The position numbers and the translations under genes are program-made. Below, piece by piece: positions 7,794-17,197 of a stretch of DNA of 64,000 nt (its first letter is position 1; every line of letters begins with the position of its first letter). The notes under the pieces were generated by a model. That model did not search any database, was not told the DNA's origin, and saw nothing but the letters and a program-made list of their open reading frames with translations. The stretch comes from Vibrio sp. 10N.261.55.A7 (GTDB lineage: Bacteria; Pseudomonadota; Gammaproteobacteria; Enterobacterales; Vibrionaceae), in contig NZ_MCWZ01000101.1 of the NCBI RefSeq assembly GCF_002877365.1, positions 1 to 64,000 of the forward strand, given 5' to 3'.

Positions 7794-8195
7794 ATGACTG
7801 CAATTACTGACTTAGAGATTCTTTTGAAATCCATGTCGCCAGAACTTGTTGAAGGGAACTACGTTTTTTGCACTGTTGACGGTGCATTATCCGATTATTT
7901 AGCATTGGAGCCAATTGCGACTTTTCAAGAAAAAGAGGGACTGACTTTGGTTCTGGAAGAAGAAAAAGCCGCAGCAGCTAAACTCGATTTTGATGCTATC
8001 TTCAGCCTAATAACTTTATCGGTACATTCTAGCCTTGAAGCGATAGGATTAACGGCTGCCTTTGCAACGAAACTGGGTTCGTACGGTATCAGTGCCAACG
8101 TGGTTGCGGGCTATTATCACGATCATATTTTTGTCCAGAAAGAGAAAGCTGACGCTGCGATGAGTGCCCTTAAAGAGTTTTCTGAATCTGAATAG
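7794..8195 (+). CDS. ACT-domain-containing protein
   Basis: 133 residues of the small two-ACT-like family found alone in many bacteria (Pfam ACT_3/ACT_7 type). The N-terminal part contains GNYVFCTVDGALSDYLALEP and FQEKEGLTLVLEE. The C-terminal ACT unit contains LTLSVHSSLEAIGLTAAFAT and a closing VVAGYYHDHIFVQ strand. ACT domains bind amino acids; no catalytic domain is attached, so it may be a small amino-acid sensor. AGGAATAAAAT precedes the ATG. Monocistronic, with unrelated neighbours. Confidence 0.82.
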   Translation: MTAITDLEILLKSMSPELVEGNYVFCTVDGALSDYLALEPIATFQEKEGLTLVLEEEKAAAAKLDFDAIFSLITLSVHSSLEAIGLTAAFATKLGSYGISANVVAGYYHDHIFVQKEKADAAMSALKEFSESE

Positions 8196-8540
8196 TATTT
8201 TGTCAACGGCCTAAAACTTTGGGCAAAAGCAAATTGTCCACTGTCTATAACGGTGGTCTTTTCCGTTTTAGGGTACGAGACGTTATCTGAAAGGGATGAT
8301 CTGGTGGATCCACTCTAACGAGCTTCTTTCCATTTGCGAGCTAGCGAGTATGCTAGCCCATCATTTAGTACCAGCTTAGATGGCACACTGACTATGGCGT
8401 AAATAGACCCTGTCGGTATCATCGATTTACAAAAGAGGTTCAAAATAGCTCAAGAAAAGCACCGAGAAGCGATACAATGCTCAAGTTGCGAAATCGCAGC
8501 ATGGAACACTCATTCACAGAAAACCTGAAAGCAGCCCCAT
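8196..8540. other. intergenic, nothing recognised
   Basis: About 345 bp with no convincing frame, repeat or hairpin. It separates the ACT-domain gene from the YcxB-like gene. Confidence 0.3.
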
Positions 8541-9035
8541 ATGTCTAAAGATTTCGAATTCACCACAGAGTACACCCTCGACAAGACCTTTTTTGCAGAG
8601 TGCTATGATCAAACTAGCCTTCCAACTAAGTTTCCCCAAGCCTATTTTAAGGGAGTACTTTTTCTTATTTTTGGTTTGGCGCTATTAGAATTTCAGCTAC
8701 TGCCTAGCAGCTCTGTGGGTTGGTTCTTTGTTGGTTTGAGTGTTGTAGAGGCGCTCAGTATTTACTTCAAAAGAACCTGGTGGTTATGGCGACAGAAGTT
8801 CAACTCAGGCTCAGGTAGCAAAGTGCTGTTTCAACTTGGCCTGAGTGGTGTCAGTTATAAAAACGGAAAAAATACACGCAGCATCGCCTGGAGTGACATC
8901 GACCAACTTGAGCAAACCGATCTAGGGTTCATTTTTCACATCGGCAAACAGCGCCAATACGTGAGTAAATCCTGCTTAGATGATGAAGCAAAAGCGTTCA
9001 TTATCGCTCAGCACGCGGCATCGAAAACACTCTAA
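8541..9035 (+). CDS. YcxB-like membrane protein
   Basis: 164 residues. Two transmembrane helices lie at about 42-58 and 60-78 (VLFLIFGLALLEFQLL, VGWFFVGLSVVEALSIYF). A cytosolic C-terminal domain follows, with the family-like strand pattern GVSYKNGKNTRSIAWSDIDQ and LGFIFHIGKQRQYVSKSCL. This layout matches the YcxB-like family (Pfam PF14317), whose function is unknown. The start ATG is followed by a charged segment and has only a weak ribosome-binding site. Confidence 0.7.
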   Translation: MSKDFEFTTEYTLDKTFFAECYDQTSLPTKFPQAYFKGVLFLIFGLALLEFQLLPSSSVGWFFVGLSVVEALSIYFKRTWWLWRQKFNSGSGSKVLFQLGLSGVSYKNGKNTRSIAWSDIDQLEQTDLGFIFHIGKQRQYVSKSCLDDEAKAFIIAQHAASKTL

Positions 9036-9173
9036 CGTCAATGTACGTAATATTTGGGAGACAGAAAAAGTCATTCAAGTCTTTTTCTCTTTTGATGAGA
9101 GTGTGTAAATTCTAGTTCAAGTGTCGTGGCTAAATAAAATTGGCCATGACATTGGCCACGACCTTATATCTGA

Positions 9174-9329
9174 TTAAAACCAGATTGGACGCTTTACAGC
9201 CTGTGACATTTCCTCCCTGTACTCTGCATACACACGGCTCTTAACAAGCTCCCCCACCCAGCACAAGCATTCACAAAACACATTTCTACCAAATAAAAGA
9301 TAAATACCACCAATAGCAATCTGGGACAC
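9174..9329 (-). CDS. possible small membrane protein (51 aa) or gene tail
   Basis: An open frame beginning at GTG9329, with AAGGA about ten bases upstream, encodes a hydrophobic start (SQIAIGGIYLLFGRNVF) and a charged tail (KSRVYAEYREEMSQAVKRPI, then WF). The composition is convincingly protein-like. An in-frame stop lies just two codons upstream of the GTG, so it is either a genuine small protein or the C-terminal remnant of a larger membrane protein. No family recognised. Confidence 0.35.
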   Translation of the reverse strand: MSQIAIGGIYLLFGRNVFCECLCWVGELVKSRVYAEYREEMSQAVKRPIWF

Positions 9330-9443
9330 TTTTTATCATTTCCTTCATGCCAGAATCGATTTTCAGAGCAAATAGGACGGGGTTTCCTATCGTATTTCCT
9401 CTCTCGTAACAGCTCATCATTCTACCGATAGAAGGGAAATACA

Positions 9444-10382
9444 GTGGTAAGGAAAATATCTATTTTGGTGTCGACATTACTGGCATCATCAGTCAGCTTG
9501 GCAAATGAGAATCCACAAGGTTTCTCTGGGGATCTGGGTTTGTTTGCGCTCTATAGCGAGGGGAAAAGTAACCTTTCAACCGACAGTGACGCGCTGATCA
9601 CCTCATTAGACAATAACGGCGATTCCATCTCAACGGGCGCTGTATTCCCACTAGGAAACATACGTTACCAATCCGACCGACATCTGTTTTTCGCAGGCCA
9701 AAGTGAAGATACCTTTGTTAAAGGCATTTTGGCTCTTGAGCTGGGTTATGGGTATCAACTCAGCCCGGGTTCACTGCTAAGCCTTGCTGTATCGCCAACC
9801 ATCATAAAAGGAAAAGTTTGGCAAAACCCTTATCTCACCGGAACAAAACGAGTGGAAACCGATATTGAAGGCAACGCATATCGCCTAAAATTCGAAAATG
9901 AATTTCTCACCACCAACCTCGCCTATTATGATCGAGACATTGAATCGGAAGGCTCTCAACACGCTACACTGAATCGTGACGGCAAAGGGTACTTCGCGGA
10001 AATAGCCCTCGTTTTGCCTTTCTCCAGTCACCTGTTTATCGAGCCAAGCCTTTATTATCAAAAGGATGACGCAACGGGAGCGGCTATGGCGTTCGACAAG
10101 CTGGGCGCGGGGGTTTCAGCCACGCTTCTACAGAACGAATACACCTTCATCTTTAACGGAAGATACGCGAAATCAGATTTCAACGCCGTGAATCCGGTTT
10201 TTAACTCCACAAGAAAAGATGACCACCTTAGTCTCACTGCGTCGTTAATCGAGGAAGGCATATTTAATGTTCCACCGCTTAGCTTGATTGCTCAAGTCTC
10301 CTACAGCGAGACAGATTCAAACATCGCATTTTACAGCGAAGAAGATGTCTCATTTCTGCTAGGTAGCTTGTACGAGTTCTAA
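9444..10382 (+). CDS. DUF2860-family outer-membrane protein
   Basis: 312 residues starting at GTG with GAAGGG upstream. A Sec signal peptide is clear (ISILVSTLLASSVSLA, cleavage near residue 20). The mature part is rich in alternating strands and ends in the aromatic LLGSLYEF typical of beta-barrel outer-membrane proteins. Overall it matches the Vibrio DUF2860 family. Function unknown; a small-solute porin or surface protein is a guess. It begins a three-gene plus-strand run with a secreted protein and an exported hydrolase. Confidence 0.8.
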   Translation: MVRKISILVSTLLASSVSLANENPQGFSGDLGLFALYSEGKSNLSTDSDALITSLDNNGDSISTGAVFPLGNIRYQSDRHLFFAGQSEDTFVKGILALELGYGYQLSPGSLLSLAVSPTIIKGKVWQNPYLTGTKRVETDIEGNAYRLKFENEFLTTNLAYYDRDIESEGSQHATLNRDGKGYFAEIALVLPFSSHLFIEPSLYYQKDDATGAAMAFDKLGAGVSATLLQNEYTFIFNGRYAKSDFNAVNPVFNSTRKDDHLSLTASLIEEGIFNVPPLSLIAQVSYSETDSNIAFYSEEDVSFLLGSLYEF

Positions 10383-10505
10383 ACCTGCTTGAACTCAAGT
10401 CGATGGTGTCACGTGCCTCCATCGACGAGTCTATTTAAAAGTGGAATCTTAGACATGGAATGGAAGAACCTTGAGCTTCATTGCAAGAAGATGGAAGAAG
10501 CAACG

Positions 10506-11459
10506 ATGATAATGCGACCTACGATGGTACGACCTATAATGATGCGATCTATGACAAATCTCGCCTATCTCTGTAGTGCTGCCTTTCTATTCGTCTATGC
10601 GCCGATCTGCATGGCGCTTATCAATAGTCAGAATATCGACAAGCCGAATATAGAAACGCGTTTAGAGATGGCTTATCAAGTCAACATCGACGACAAGGCC
10701 GTTGGGACAATGACAAGCATCACTAAACAGAATGATGACGGCGCGTTGTCGATTCAACAGACAACCGATATTACCATCACTGGCTTTTTAGAAGACACGG
10801 CCATTCAAAGTACTTTAGTCGAGCATCATCTCAATCACGGTACTCTTGAACGCTCTGACAACCAATTAGTTCACAATGGCAAGACATTCTGGACACAGGT
10901 CGCGTTATCCAACAACGAGTACCTCGCCGTTCACTCTGAAGTCACGACGTCTGAACAGAAAGAAGAAGCCGAAGCCGTTGAACTGGTTGCAGGAACGGTG
11001 GCTCATTTTATTCCTGGTGCTGGTTACGCGATTTCGCTAGGATCGCTGCTTCTCTCTGATGGCAGCAACACGCCTAAGAACGCGAAATTTACTCAAGATC
11101 ATTTTGATACGAGCTTTGCTGCCCTACCCCAATACTGGCAACGTTCCAATCATTCACTACCCTCAACCGTTACGATCTTTGATACAGAAAGCTTAACTCT
11201 CTTTACCGCGAAGACGAAACTCCTTGGCGAAACTGAGTTTGATGTAAAAACCTCAGCACAGTCGACGTTACCGGAAAAATCCACGTCTGCTTTATCAACA
11301 AAAATAAAAGCGCAACATTACACTTTAGAACCCGACGAGGCCGAACCGATTGAAATTTGGCTTTCAGAATCCGAATCCAACGTTGCCTTTTTCGTCCAAG
11401 TCTTTGGGCACGAGAATGGCGACAGCTACCACATTCAGCTAGAGGAAATGAAAGAATGA
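10506..11459 (+). CDS. secreted protein of unknown function
   Basis: About 317 residues from ATG10506, which has GGAAG nearby. The frame is open back to 10389 with several other in-frame ATGs, so the start is uncertain. A hydrophobic segment (LAYLCSAAFLFVYAPICMA) looks like a signal peptide. The exported part has beta-rich, hydrophilic sequence with one short glycine-rich hydrophobic stretch (AHFIPGAGYAISLGSLLL). The stop overlaps the next gene's start (ATGA), indicating tight translational coupling to the alpha/beta hydrolase. I do not recognise a family. Confidence 0.7.
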   Translation: MIMRPTMVRPIMMRSMTNLAYLCSAAFLFVYAPICMALINSQNIDKPNIETRLEMAYQVNIDDKAVGTMTSITKQNDDGALSIQQTTDITITGFLEDTAIQSTLVEHHLNHGTLERSDNQLVHNGKTFWTQVALSNNEYLAVHSEVTTSEQKEEAEAVELVAGTVAHFIPGAGYAISLGSLLLSDGSNTPKNAKFTQDHFDTSFAALPQYWQRSNHSLPSTVTIFDTESLTLFTAKTKLLGETEFDVKTSAQSTLPEKSTSALSTKIKAQHYTLEPDEAEPIEIWLSESESNVAFFVQVFGHENGDSYHIQLEEMKE

Positions 11460-12460
11460 CATCCTATCGTATTAAGCGTCTTGTTTTGGCCGCGATGTTT
11501 ATCTGTTTTAGTGGGTTTACATTCGCCAACTCAATCGAAGAACGACCTCAATTTCAGCATCAACAGGATTTACTCACTGGTTACTACAAGACACCAGAAA
11601 ATGCAGATGCGATCAAAGGCGTGGTTCTGTTTGTCGCAGGGGATGGCGAAACGCCCTATGACGCCCATGGCTACTACGCGGTCATTTGGCAGGTCATACT
11701 GGATGAAGGCTACGCTGTTTTTAGCTGGGACAAACCCGGCATTGGTGACTCCACCGGAAACTGGCTTAACCAATCGATGCAAGACCGCCAAAGTGAAGTC
11801 AGCGCCGCCATCAATTACGTAAAAAACACCTATGGTTACACAGATGAAAAGATCGGCCTGATGGGATTCAGTCAGGCAGGCTGGGTCGCGCCAGCAGTGA
11901 TGAAAAACAACCCAAACATTGGTTTCATGGTTGGTGTTGGTTATGCGATTAACTGGATGGATCAAGGCTGGTACATGACAAAATCGCGTCTACTCGAAGA
12001 GGCGAAAACGCCAGCCGAAATAGAGATGGCGAGGAAAGAACATTATCAAGAATTAGAATTTTGGGCGACGAACCCTAGCTACCGCGACTACCTTAATAAA
12101 TACAACATTGACTCAAACAACCTGTCAGAAGATCGCTTCAACTTCATCAAAAAAAACGTGCATTCAGACGCCACGGACGACTACATTGGTATTCATCAGC
12201 CCCTTCTTATTTTGATGGGAGATAAAGATGCAAACGTGAGTACCACCCGCACTCACAGAGTATTAACGACTATCTTTGGGCAAGCCAATAACGTCACACT
12301 AAAGGTGGTGCCGAATGCGACTCATGGGTTACTCAAATACCCGGAGTTTGATGAGAGAAATCCGGGGCTTGGCTTCCTATTGAAACTCTATTTCTATGGT
12401 GAACGCGCGTATTCTCCTGAATTTTTGGATGCGCTATCAAGCTGGTTAGAAGCACGCTAG
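11456..12460 (+). CDS. exported alpha/beta hydrolase
   Basis: 334 residues from the ATG that overlaps the preceding stop. N-terminal signal peptide (RLVLAAMFICFSGFTFA). Alpha/beta hydrolase core: oxyanion region VVLFVAGDGETPYD, a DKPGIGDSTG turn, nucleophile elbow GFSQAG with Ser139, probable acid in GDKDANVS (Asp256/258) and His290 in NATHGLL. All triad members are present, so it should be an active periplasmic or secreted esterase/peptidase-like enzyme. The ATGA overlap couples it to the unknown secreted protein, which may be its partner or regulator. Substrate unknown. Confidence 0.87.
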   Translation: MTSYRIKRLVLAAMFICFSGFTFANSIEERPQFQHQQDLLTGYYKTPENADAIKGVVLFVAGDGETPYDAHGYYAVIWQVILDEGYAVFSWDKPGIGDSTGNWLNQSMQDRQSEVSAAINYVKNTYGYTDEKIGLMGFSQAGWVAPAVMKNNPNIGFMVGVGYAINWMDQGWYMTKSRLLEEAKTPAEIEMARKEHYQELEFWATNPSYRDYLNKYNIDSNNLSEDRFNFIKKNVHSDATDDYIGIHQPLLILMGDKDANVSTTRTHRVLTTIFGQANNVTLKVVPNATHGLLKYPEFDERNPGLGFLLKLYFYGERAYSPEFLDALSSWLEAR

Positions 12461-12496
12461 AACTTCGCATCGAGACGGCTTTTTACTACTCTACAT

Positions 12497-13390
12497 TCAT
12501 GACGCACTGATGATTTCGTTGTGGTCTAAGTAGTTTTGCAAGAACATTGAGAATGTCTTCAGCTTCTCTGGAACGTAGGTAAGCTGAGGATATAAAAGGT
12601 ACACATCATTCCCTTGTTCGCTGGCATGATTGGGTAATACTTCGGTTAGCTGCCCGTTTTGGATCTCTTTATGTACATAATAATTAGGCACTCGAATAAT
12701 GCCTTTATGGTTGAGCGCAAGTTGCTTTAACAAATGGTTGTCATTGAGTGATAACCAACCTTCAACGCCATAGTCCTCATTTCGCATCGGCCAGTTTTGC
12801 TGATGCTGAGTCGCTAAGCACTGATGCGCATTAAGATCTTGCACTGCAGTAGGTGTTCCGACTTGGCTTAAATAGTCAGGAGAAGCCACCAAAATGTGAT
12901 GATAGGACAGCAACCGCTTAGCCACCATGTTTTCTGGAGGATCAATGGTGGCACGAATCGCCAAATCGATTTCATTTTTCATCAGGTCATGCGTGGTGAA
13001 ACTTGAATCAATATCAAATCGTATTTCCGGGTGTTCAACTTGGAAGGCAGCGCAAATATCCACCAATAAAACCTCGGTAAACATCTTTGGAGCGGTGATT
13101 CGTAGTAGCCCACTGATCCGCTCATTCTCTTCTTGAACGTGGCCGTCAAACGCTTGAATCTGAGCTCGAAGAGCAAGGCCATGCTTATAGGCTCTCTGCC
13201 CTTCCAAGGTCAACCGCATGTGCCGAGTAGAACGCACCAAGAGTTTGGTTTTCAAATCTTCTTCTAAGGCTTTCACTTGCTTTGAGAGATACCCTTTTGA
13301 GATCCCCAATGCGTCTTTTGCCTCGGTGAAGCTGCCCTTGTCGACAACTTCAAGAAACATCATCAATCGTTCTACGTTCTTAAATTCCAT
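12497..13390 (-). CDS. LysR-family transcriptional regulator
   Basis: 297 residues. The winged helix-turn-helix occupies about 1-60 (VDKGSFTEAKDALGISKGYL, then SKQVKALEEDL). The co-inducer-binding domain follows, with LRITAPKMFTEVLL and PEIRFDIDSSFTTHDLM segments typical of the CrgA/AaeR-like group. It is divergent from the aldo/keto reductase gene, with 178 bp between starts, and is the likely regulator of it and the following HbpS-like gene. Ligand unknown. Confidence 0.93.
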   Translation of the reverse strand: MEFKNVERLMMFLEVVDKGSFTEAKDALGISKGYLSKQVKALEEDLKTKLLVRSTRHMRLTLEGQRAYKHGLALRAQIQAFDGHVQEENERISGLLRITAPKMFTEVLLVDICAAFQVEHPEIRFDIDSSFTTHDLMKNEIDLAIRATIDPPENMVAKRLLSYHHILVASPDYLSQVGTPTAVQDLNAHQCLATQHQQNWPMRNEDYGVEGWLSLNDNHLLKQLALNHKGIIRVPNYYVHKEIQNGQLTEVLPNHASEQGNDVYLLYPQLTYVPEKLKTFSMFLQNYLDHNEIISAS

Positions 13391-13568
13391 GGGTTTCGCT
13401 CTTTAGGTCATGAGTTCTCAAGTGCTATTGCTTCTAGGCGCTATGAGGGTTTCAGGCAATGGTTTACAAGTTTAAGTTTCCAAATATGAAACATTGAATT
13501 TATTCACAAGCCCTATTTAGACTTATAAGGAAACAATACTATACAGGTATTCAAATAGGGAGAACAAA

Positions 13569-14540
13569 ATGAAACAGTACCCAATTAACAAGCACCTACC
13601 CAATGCCAGTAACATCGCCTATGGTTGCATGGGACTTGGTGGAGGATGGGATGACCAACCATTCACGGGGCAAAATACCACTCAGGCGCAACAAGTCATC
13701 GAGACCGCATTGGAAGCCAATATTAACCTCTTTGACCACGCCGACATTTATACCCGTGGCAAAGCAGAATCAGTGTTCGGTGAGGTACTAAAACAATCGC
13801 CTTCTTTGAGAGATCACCTCTACCTACAATCAAAATGCGCGATTCGTTTTGAAGATGAGCAAGCCCCTGGTCGCTATGATTTTTCAGCGGATTGGGTTAC
13901 GCATTCTGTGAACAACAGCCTCAAACGTCTTCATACCGAAACCCTTGATATTCTTCTACTTCACAGGCCAGATCCTTTAATGGAAGTGGATGATCTCGCC
14001 CAAGCACTCAGCAAGCTGCATGAAGCGGGTAAGTTTCAGCATCTTGGTGTGTCAAACATGAGTCATCATCAAATTCAGTTTCTGCAAGCGCACTTGGACA
14101 TGCCCATCATTGCCAATCAAGTTGAGATGTCACTGTCGAAATTGGACGCGTTTAATGAAGGCGTCATGGTGGGCAGTGAAGGCGACCATCAGAATACCTA
14201 TACCCCAGGAACGCTTGAACATTGCCGATTGAACAACATTCAAATTCAGGCTTGGGGCTGCCTCGCACAAGGTGCATTCTCTGAGAAAGGGCTCAGCTCT
14301 GAGCATCAGCACATTCGTGAAACCGCAGAGTATGTCGCCACGCTGTCTAACGCGTATCAAGTACCAACTGAAGCCATTGTGCTGGCTTTCTTGCTTCGCC
14401 ACCCAGCCAATATTCAACCTGTTATTGGCACGACGAACCTAGAACGAATTAAGGCGAGCGCACTCGCAACCAGTATCACCCTTACTCGTGAAGAGTGGTA
14501 CACCTTGTTTGTAAAAGCGCGCAACAGCCGTTTGCCATAG
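13569..14540 (+). CDS. aldo/keto reductase
   Basis: 323-residue AKR barrel enzyme resembling E. coli YdhF. The catalytic tetrad is visible as Asp56 (LFDHADIYT), Tyr61, Lys89 (LQSKCAI) and His132 (LLLHRPDP). The C-terminal NADPH-binding part contains PVIGTTNLERIKA. It should reduce aldehydes or ketones with NADPH in the cytosol. AGGGAGAACAAA precedes the ATG. It runs into the HbpS-like gene after 14 bp, so both form one unit divergent from a LysR regulator. Confidence 0.92.
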   Translation: MKQYPINKHLPNASNIAYGCMGLGGGWDDQPFTGQNTTQAQQVIETALEANINLFDHADIYTRGKAESVFGEVLKQSPSLRDHLYLQSKCAIRFEDEQAPGRYDFSADWVTHSVNNSLKRLHTETLDILLLHRPDPLMEVDDLAQALSKLHEAGKFQHLGVSNMSHHQIQFLQAHLDMPIIANQVEMSLSKLDAFNEGVMVGSEGDHQNTYTPGTLEHCRLNNIQIQAWGCLAQGAFSEKGLSSEHQHIRETAEYVATLSNAYQVPTEAIVLAFLLRHPANIQPVIGTTNLERIKASALATSITLTREEWYTLFVKARNSRLP

Positions 14541-14554
14541 AGAGAAGAATAACC

Positions 14555-14953
14555 ATGCTAGATTTGAACATGACCAAAGCCCTTCTCGACGCGGCCATTG
14601 CAAAAGCCACAAGCGAGAATCAAAACATCGCAGTCTGTGTGGTTGATTCACACGGTGAGTTATTGGGCTACTTACGTATGGAAGACGCCAGTTTTCAGGC
14701 CGGTGTTCTGGCTCAAAACAAAGCCTATACTTCCGCACGCGATCGACAACCCAGCGGTAACCTCGGCGCATGGGCGAAAGAGACAGGGAAAACACTCTCT
14801 TATTGGACCGATGAACGAATCACAGGGTTTAAAGGCGGGCTTCCCATCACCATGAACCGTCAGGTTGTGGGTGGCATTGGCATCAGCGGAATGAGCGAAG
14901 ACGATGACGAACGCTTCGCCAATGCGGTGATTAACTCTTGTGTCGCCGAGTAA
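14555..14953 (+). CDS. HbpS/GlcG-like protein
   Basis: 132 residues from ATG14555 (GAGAAG upstream), the start giving the family's usual N-terminus (MTKALLDAAIAKATSENQNI). It has the Pfam HbpS-like (DUF336) pattern: VCVVDSHGELLGYLRMEDA, NKAYTSARDRQPS and GGLPITMNRQVVGGIGISGM. Members bind haem or flavin-like ligands or degradation products; the role here is unknown. Co-transcribed with the aldo/keto reductase. No signal peptide. Confidence 0.85.
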   Translation: MLDLNMTKALLDAAIAKATSENQNIAVCVVDSHGELLGYLRMEDASFQAGVLAQNKAYTSARDRQPSGNLGAWAKETGKTLSYWTDERITGFKGGLPITMNRQVVGGIGISGMSEDDDERFANAVINSCVAE

Positions 14954-14979
14954 ACCTTTTTTTAAACAGTCAGGAGTAT

Positions 14980-15017
14980 CGAGAACGGATTAGTCAGCCA
15001 ACACTAAACCGTTCTCG
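14980..15017. terminator. terminator-like hairpin between convergent genes
   Basis: CGAGAACGG at 14980-14988 pairs with CCGTTCTCG at 15009-15017; the stem extends inward through TTAG/CTAA with one mismatch. It lies between the HbpS-like gene and the convergent TetR gene. No T-run, so efficiency is uncertain. Confidence 0.45.
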
Positions 15018-15087
15018 CCGTAAACGGCTTGCGTCTCAATGCCTCGACTTTTATGGTTTATTCCTCAAGGGCACGCCCTAAACTGCG

Positions 15088-15678
15088 TTACTTTTTGCCA
15101 AGAATGCCGTAGAAAAAAAGGTGCCCTAGACTTGCAATGTATTCTGCCCCATGCTCTAAAAATCCGCTCTGCTTATAAATACTCATGTTGGCGTTCATAA
15201 AATCGATGATGGCGGTAGGTTGCAAAAATTCAGCAACTTCACCAGCATCTTGACCTTGTTTGACTAACTCCAACATGAATGGAATTTGTCGTTCTTGATG
15301 AAACCGTTCGTAAATTCGGGTGATAGTAGGATCTTGCAAATCAAAATACTTCAGAGCATTGTCATCGACACTTTTGTCACTGCTGCCACCTAATGCAAAC
15401 AGTGCGTTAAGTTTGTCGGGGAAGGCGCACTCCAATAGCAGTATGCTTTCAGCTTCACCCATCGATTGATGCAAGTGTTGCTCAACAATTAACTCAATCA
15501 ATGCGTCTTTAGATCCAAAATAATTGTAAATACTCACCTGTGAAACGTGCGCTTCCTTCGCGATTTCAGTTATGGTTGTCTTCGCTGGGCCTTGGCTAAA
15601 AAAGAGCGCACGAGCGGCCTGTAGTATCTGCTGTTTTTTTTGTTCGGCTCTTTTCTGAAACCCATCTTTTTGCGTCAT
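15088..15678 (-). CDS. TetR-family transcriptional regulator
   Basis: 196 residues. The N-terminal helix-turn-helix is clear (AKTTITEIAKEAHVSQVSIY followed by NYFGSKDAL). The C-terminal ligand domain is unclassified. Divergent from the glycosyltransferase gene (188 bp between starts), which it most likely represses. No clear operator palindrome in the shared promoter. Confidence 0.92.
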   Translation of the reverse strand: MTQKDGFQKRAEQKKQQILQAARALFFSQGPAKTTITEIAKEAHVSQVSIYNYFGSKDALIELIVEQHLHQSMGEAESILLLECAFPDKLNALFALGGSSDKSVDDNALKYFDLQDPTITRIYERFHQERQIPFMLELVKQGQDAGEVAEFLQPTAIIDFMNANMSIYKQSGFLEHGAEYIASLGHLFFYGILGKK

Positions 15679-15866
15679 ATCCCCTCCAAACTTATGAACT
15701 CCATTTTAAGTTTATTTCATATCCTTGACTAGAAAAATAGTTAACGTTAAATTATGAACCAATAGCCCACTAGATTTCATAACTAAATTTGGTACACATT
15801 TTAAGCCGTGCCCCCATGCTCTGAACTTCTAGATTCGTAGGCAATGGTCATAACAAAGGAAGTGAA

Positions 15867-17141
15867 ATGAAAATACTCTTATTGACGGTCGGCTCCCGTG
15901 GCGACGTTGAACCCTTTGTCGCCTTGGGTAAGCAGCTGACTGAGAAAGGGCATCAGGTCGATCTTTGTACCGCCTCTCGATTTCAGTCAATGGTGGAAGA
16001 AAACGGCTTAAGTTACCAATACCTAACCGATGACCTGTTCAAAATCATGGAAGGCAATTCTCTCGAAAGTATGGGGAGCGTGGTCAGTGGTATACAGACC
16101 ATGGCGAAGTTGATCAAAATCTCGAAGCCGATAAACCGTCAAATGATCATGGAAACCATTCAGGCCGGATTAGCCGTGCAACCCGAACTGATTATCTACC
16201 ATCCGAAATGCCTTGCCGCGGTCTCTATCGCTGAGAAGTTCAGTATTCCCGCAATAATGGCGGCGCTGCAGCCTCTGGTGGTAAAAACGGCCAGTTTCCC
16301 ACCAACTGGATTGCCGAACCTAGGTGCATTTATTAATAAACTCAGTTATGGCTTAGTTCATTTAGGGTACAAGCAGTACGCGAAGGAACTCAACCAGCAA
16401 CGTGAAACGCTTTTAGCACTGCCAAAACTCAGCAACAACAAAGGCATTTTAAACCACAGTGACGGCAGACAAGTCCCTGTATTGCACGCTTTCAGTCAAC
16501 ACTTGGTGAAACGACCACAAGATTGGCCACTGCAATCAACCATCACTGGGTACTGGCGATTACCAATTGAAGACAGCAACTACCAACCTTCTCAAGCCCT
16601 GAGCGATTTCTTAGCCCATGACACCACGCCCATTTACATCGGCTTTGGGAGTATGTCTGGAAATGACCCTGCCAAAAAAGCACAACTGTTTATTGATGCG
16701 ATAAAAGAATCGGGTGTCAGAGCGATCATTGCGACAGGCTGGGGTGGCTTGAAAGTTGAAGAGTTACCAGACCATATTCTTGCCATTGAATCGGCCCCCC
16801 ATGATTGGTTGTTTCCCAAAGTAGACGCCGTTGTTCACCACGGTGGCGCTGGCACAACAGCCGCAGGGCTTGCCGCTGGAAGACCGACGTTAATCTGCCC
16901 GTTCTTTGGCGACCAGCCCTTTTGGGGGAAACTAATTGAGATCCATGGTTTAGGGCCAAAGCCGATAAAACAGAAGAAGCTCACGGTTGAAAACCTTGGA
17001 AAGGCCTTAACACAACTGGTTTCAGAGCCAAGATTCAAAGAGAACGCACAGCACTTTTCGACACAACTGACTAATGAAAATGGCGTCGATAATGCAATTG
17101 AGTGGATGGAGAAAAATGGCTTCTTGAAACACGCTCGTTGA
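15867..17141 (+). CDS. GT1-family (UGT-like) glycosyltransferase
   Basis: 424-residue GT-B enzyme. The N-terminus LLLTVGSRGDVEPFVALGKQ is the hallmark of sterol/macrolide-type UDP-glycosyltransferases. The C-terminal donor site includes HHGGAGTTAAGLAAGRP and ICPFFGDQPFWG at about residues 323-350. It transfers a sugar from a nucleotide sugar to a small lipophilic acceptor in the cytosol. Such enzymes decorate lipids or inactivate antibiotics; the acceptor is unknown. AAAGGAAGTGAA precedes the ATG. Divergent TetR control hints at response to a small molecule. Confidence 0.88.
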   Translation: MKILLLTVGSRGDVEPFVALGKQLTEKGHQVDLCTASRFQSMVEENGLSYQYLTDDLFKIMEGNSLESMGSVVSGIQTMAKLIKISKPINRQMIMETIQAGLAVQPELIIYHPKCLAAVSIAEKFSIPAIMAALQPLVVKTASFPPTGLPNLGAFINKLSYGLVHLGYKQYAKELNQQRETLLALPKLSNNKGILNHSDGRQVPVLHAFSQHLVKRPQDWPLQSTITGYWRLPIEDSNYQPSQALSDFLAHDTTPIYIGFGSMSGNDPAKKAQLFIDAIKESGVRAIIATGWGGLKVEELPDHILAIESAPHDWLFPKVDAVVHHGGAGTTAAGLAAGRPTLICPFFGDQPFWGKLIEIHGLGPKPIKQKKLTVENLGKALTQLVSEPRFKENAQHFSTQLTNENGVDNAIEWMEKNGFLKHAR

Positions 17142-17197
17142 TCGTTCCAACATCCACCTAACTGAGCTCAATTGAGAAGAGTCATATCACGTATTTG

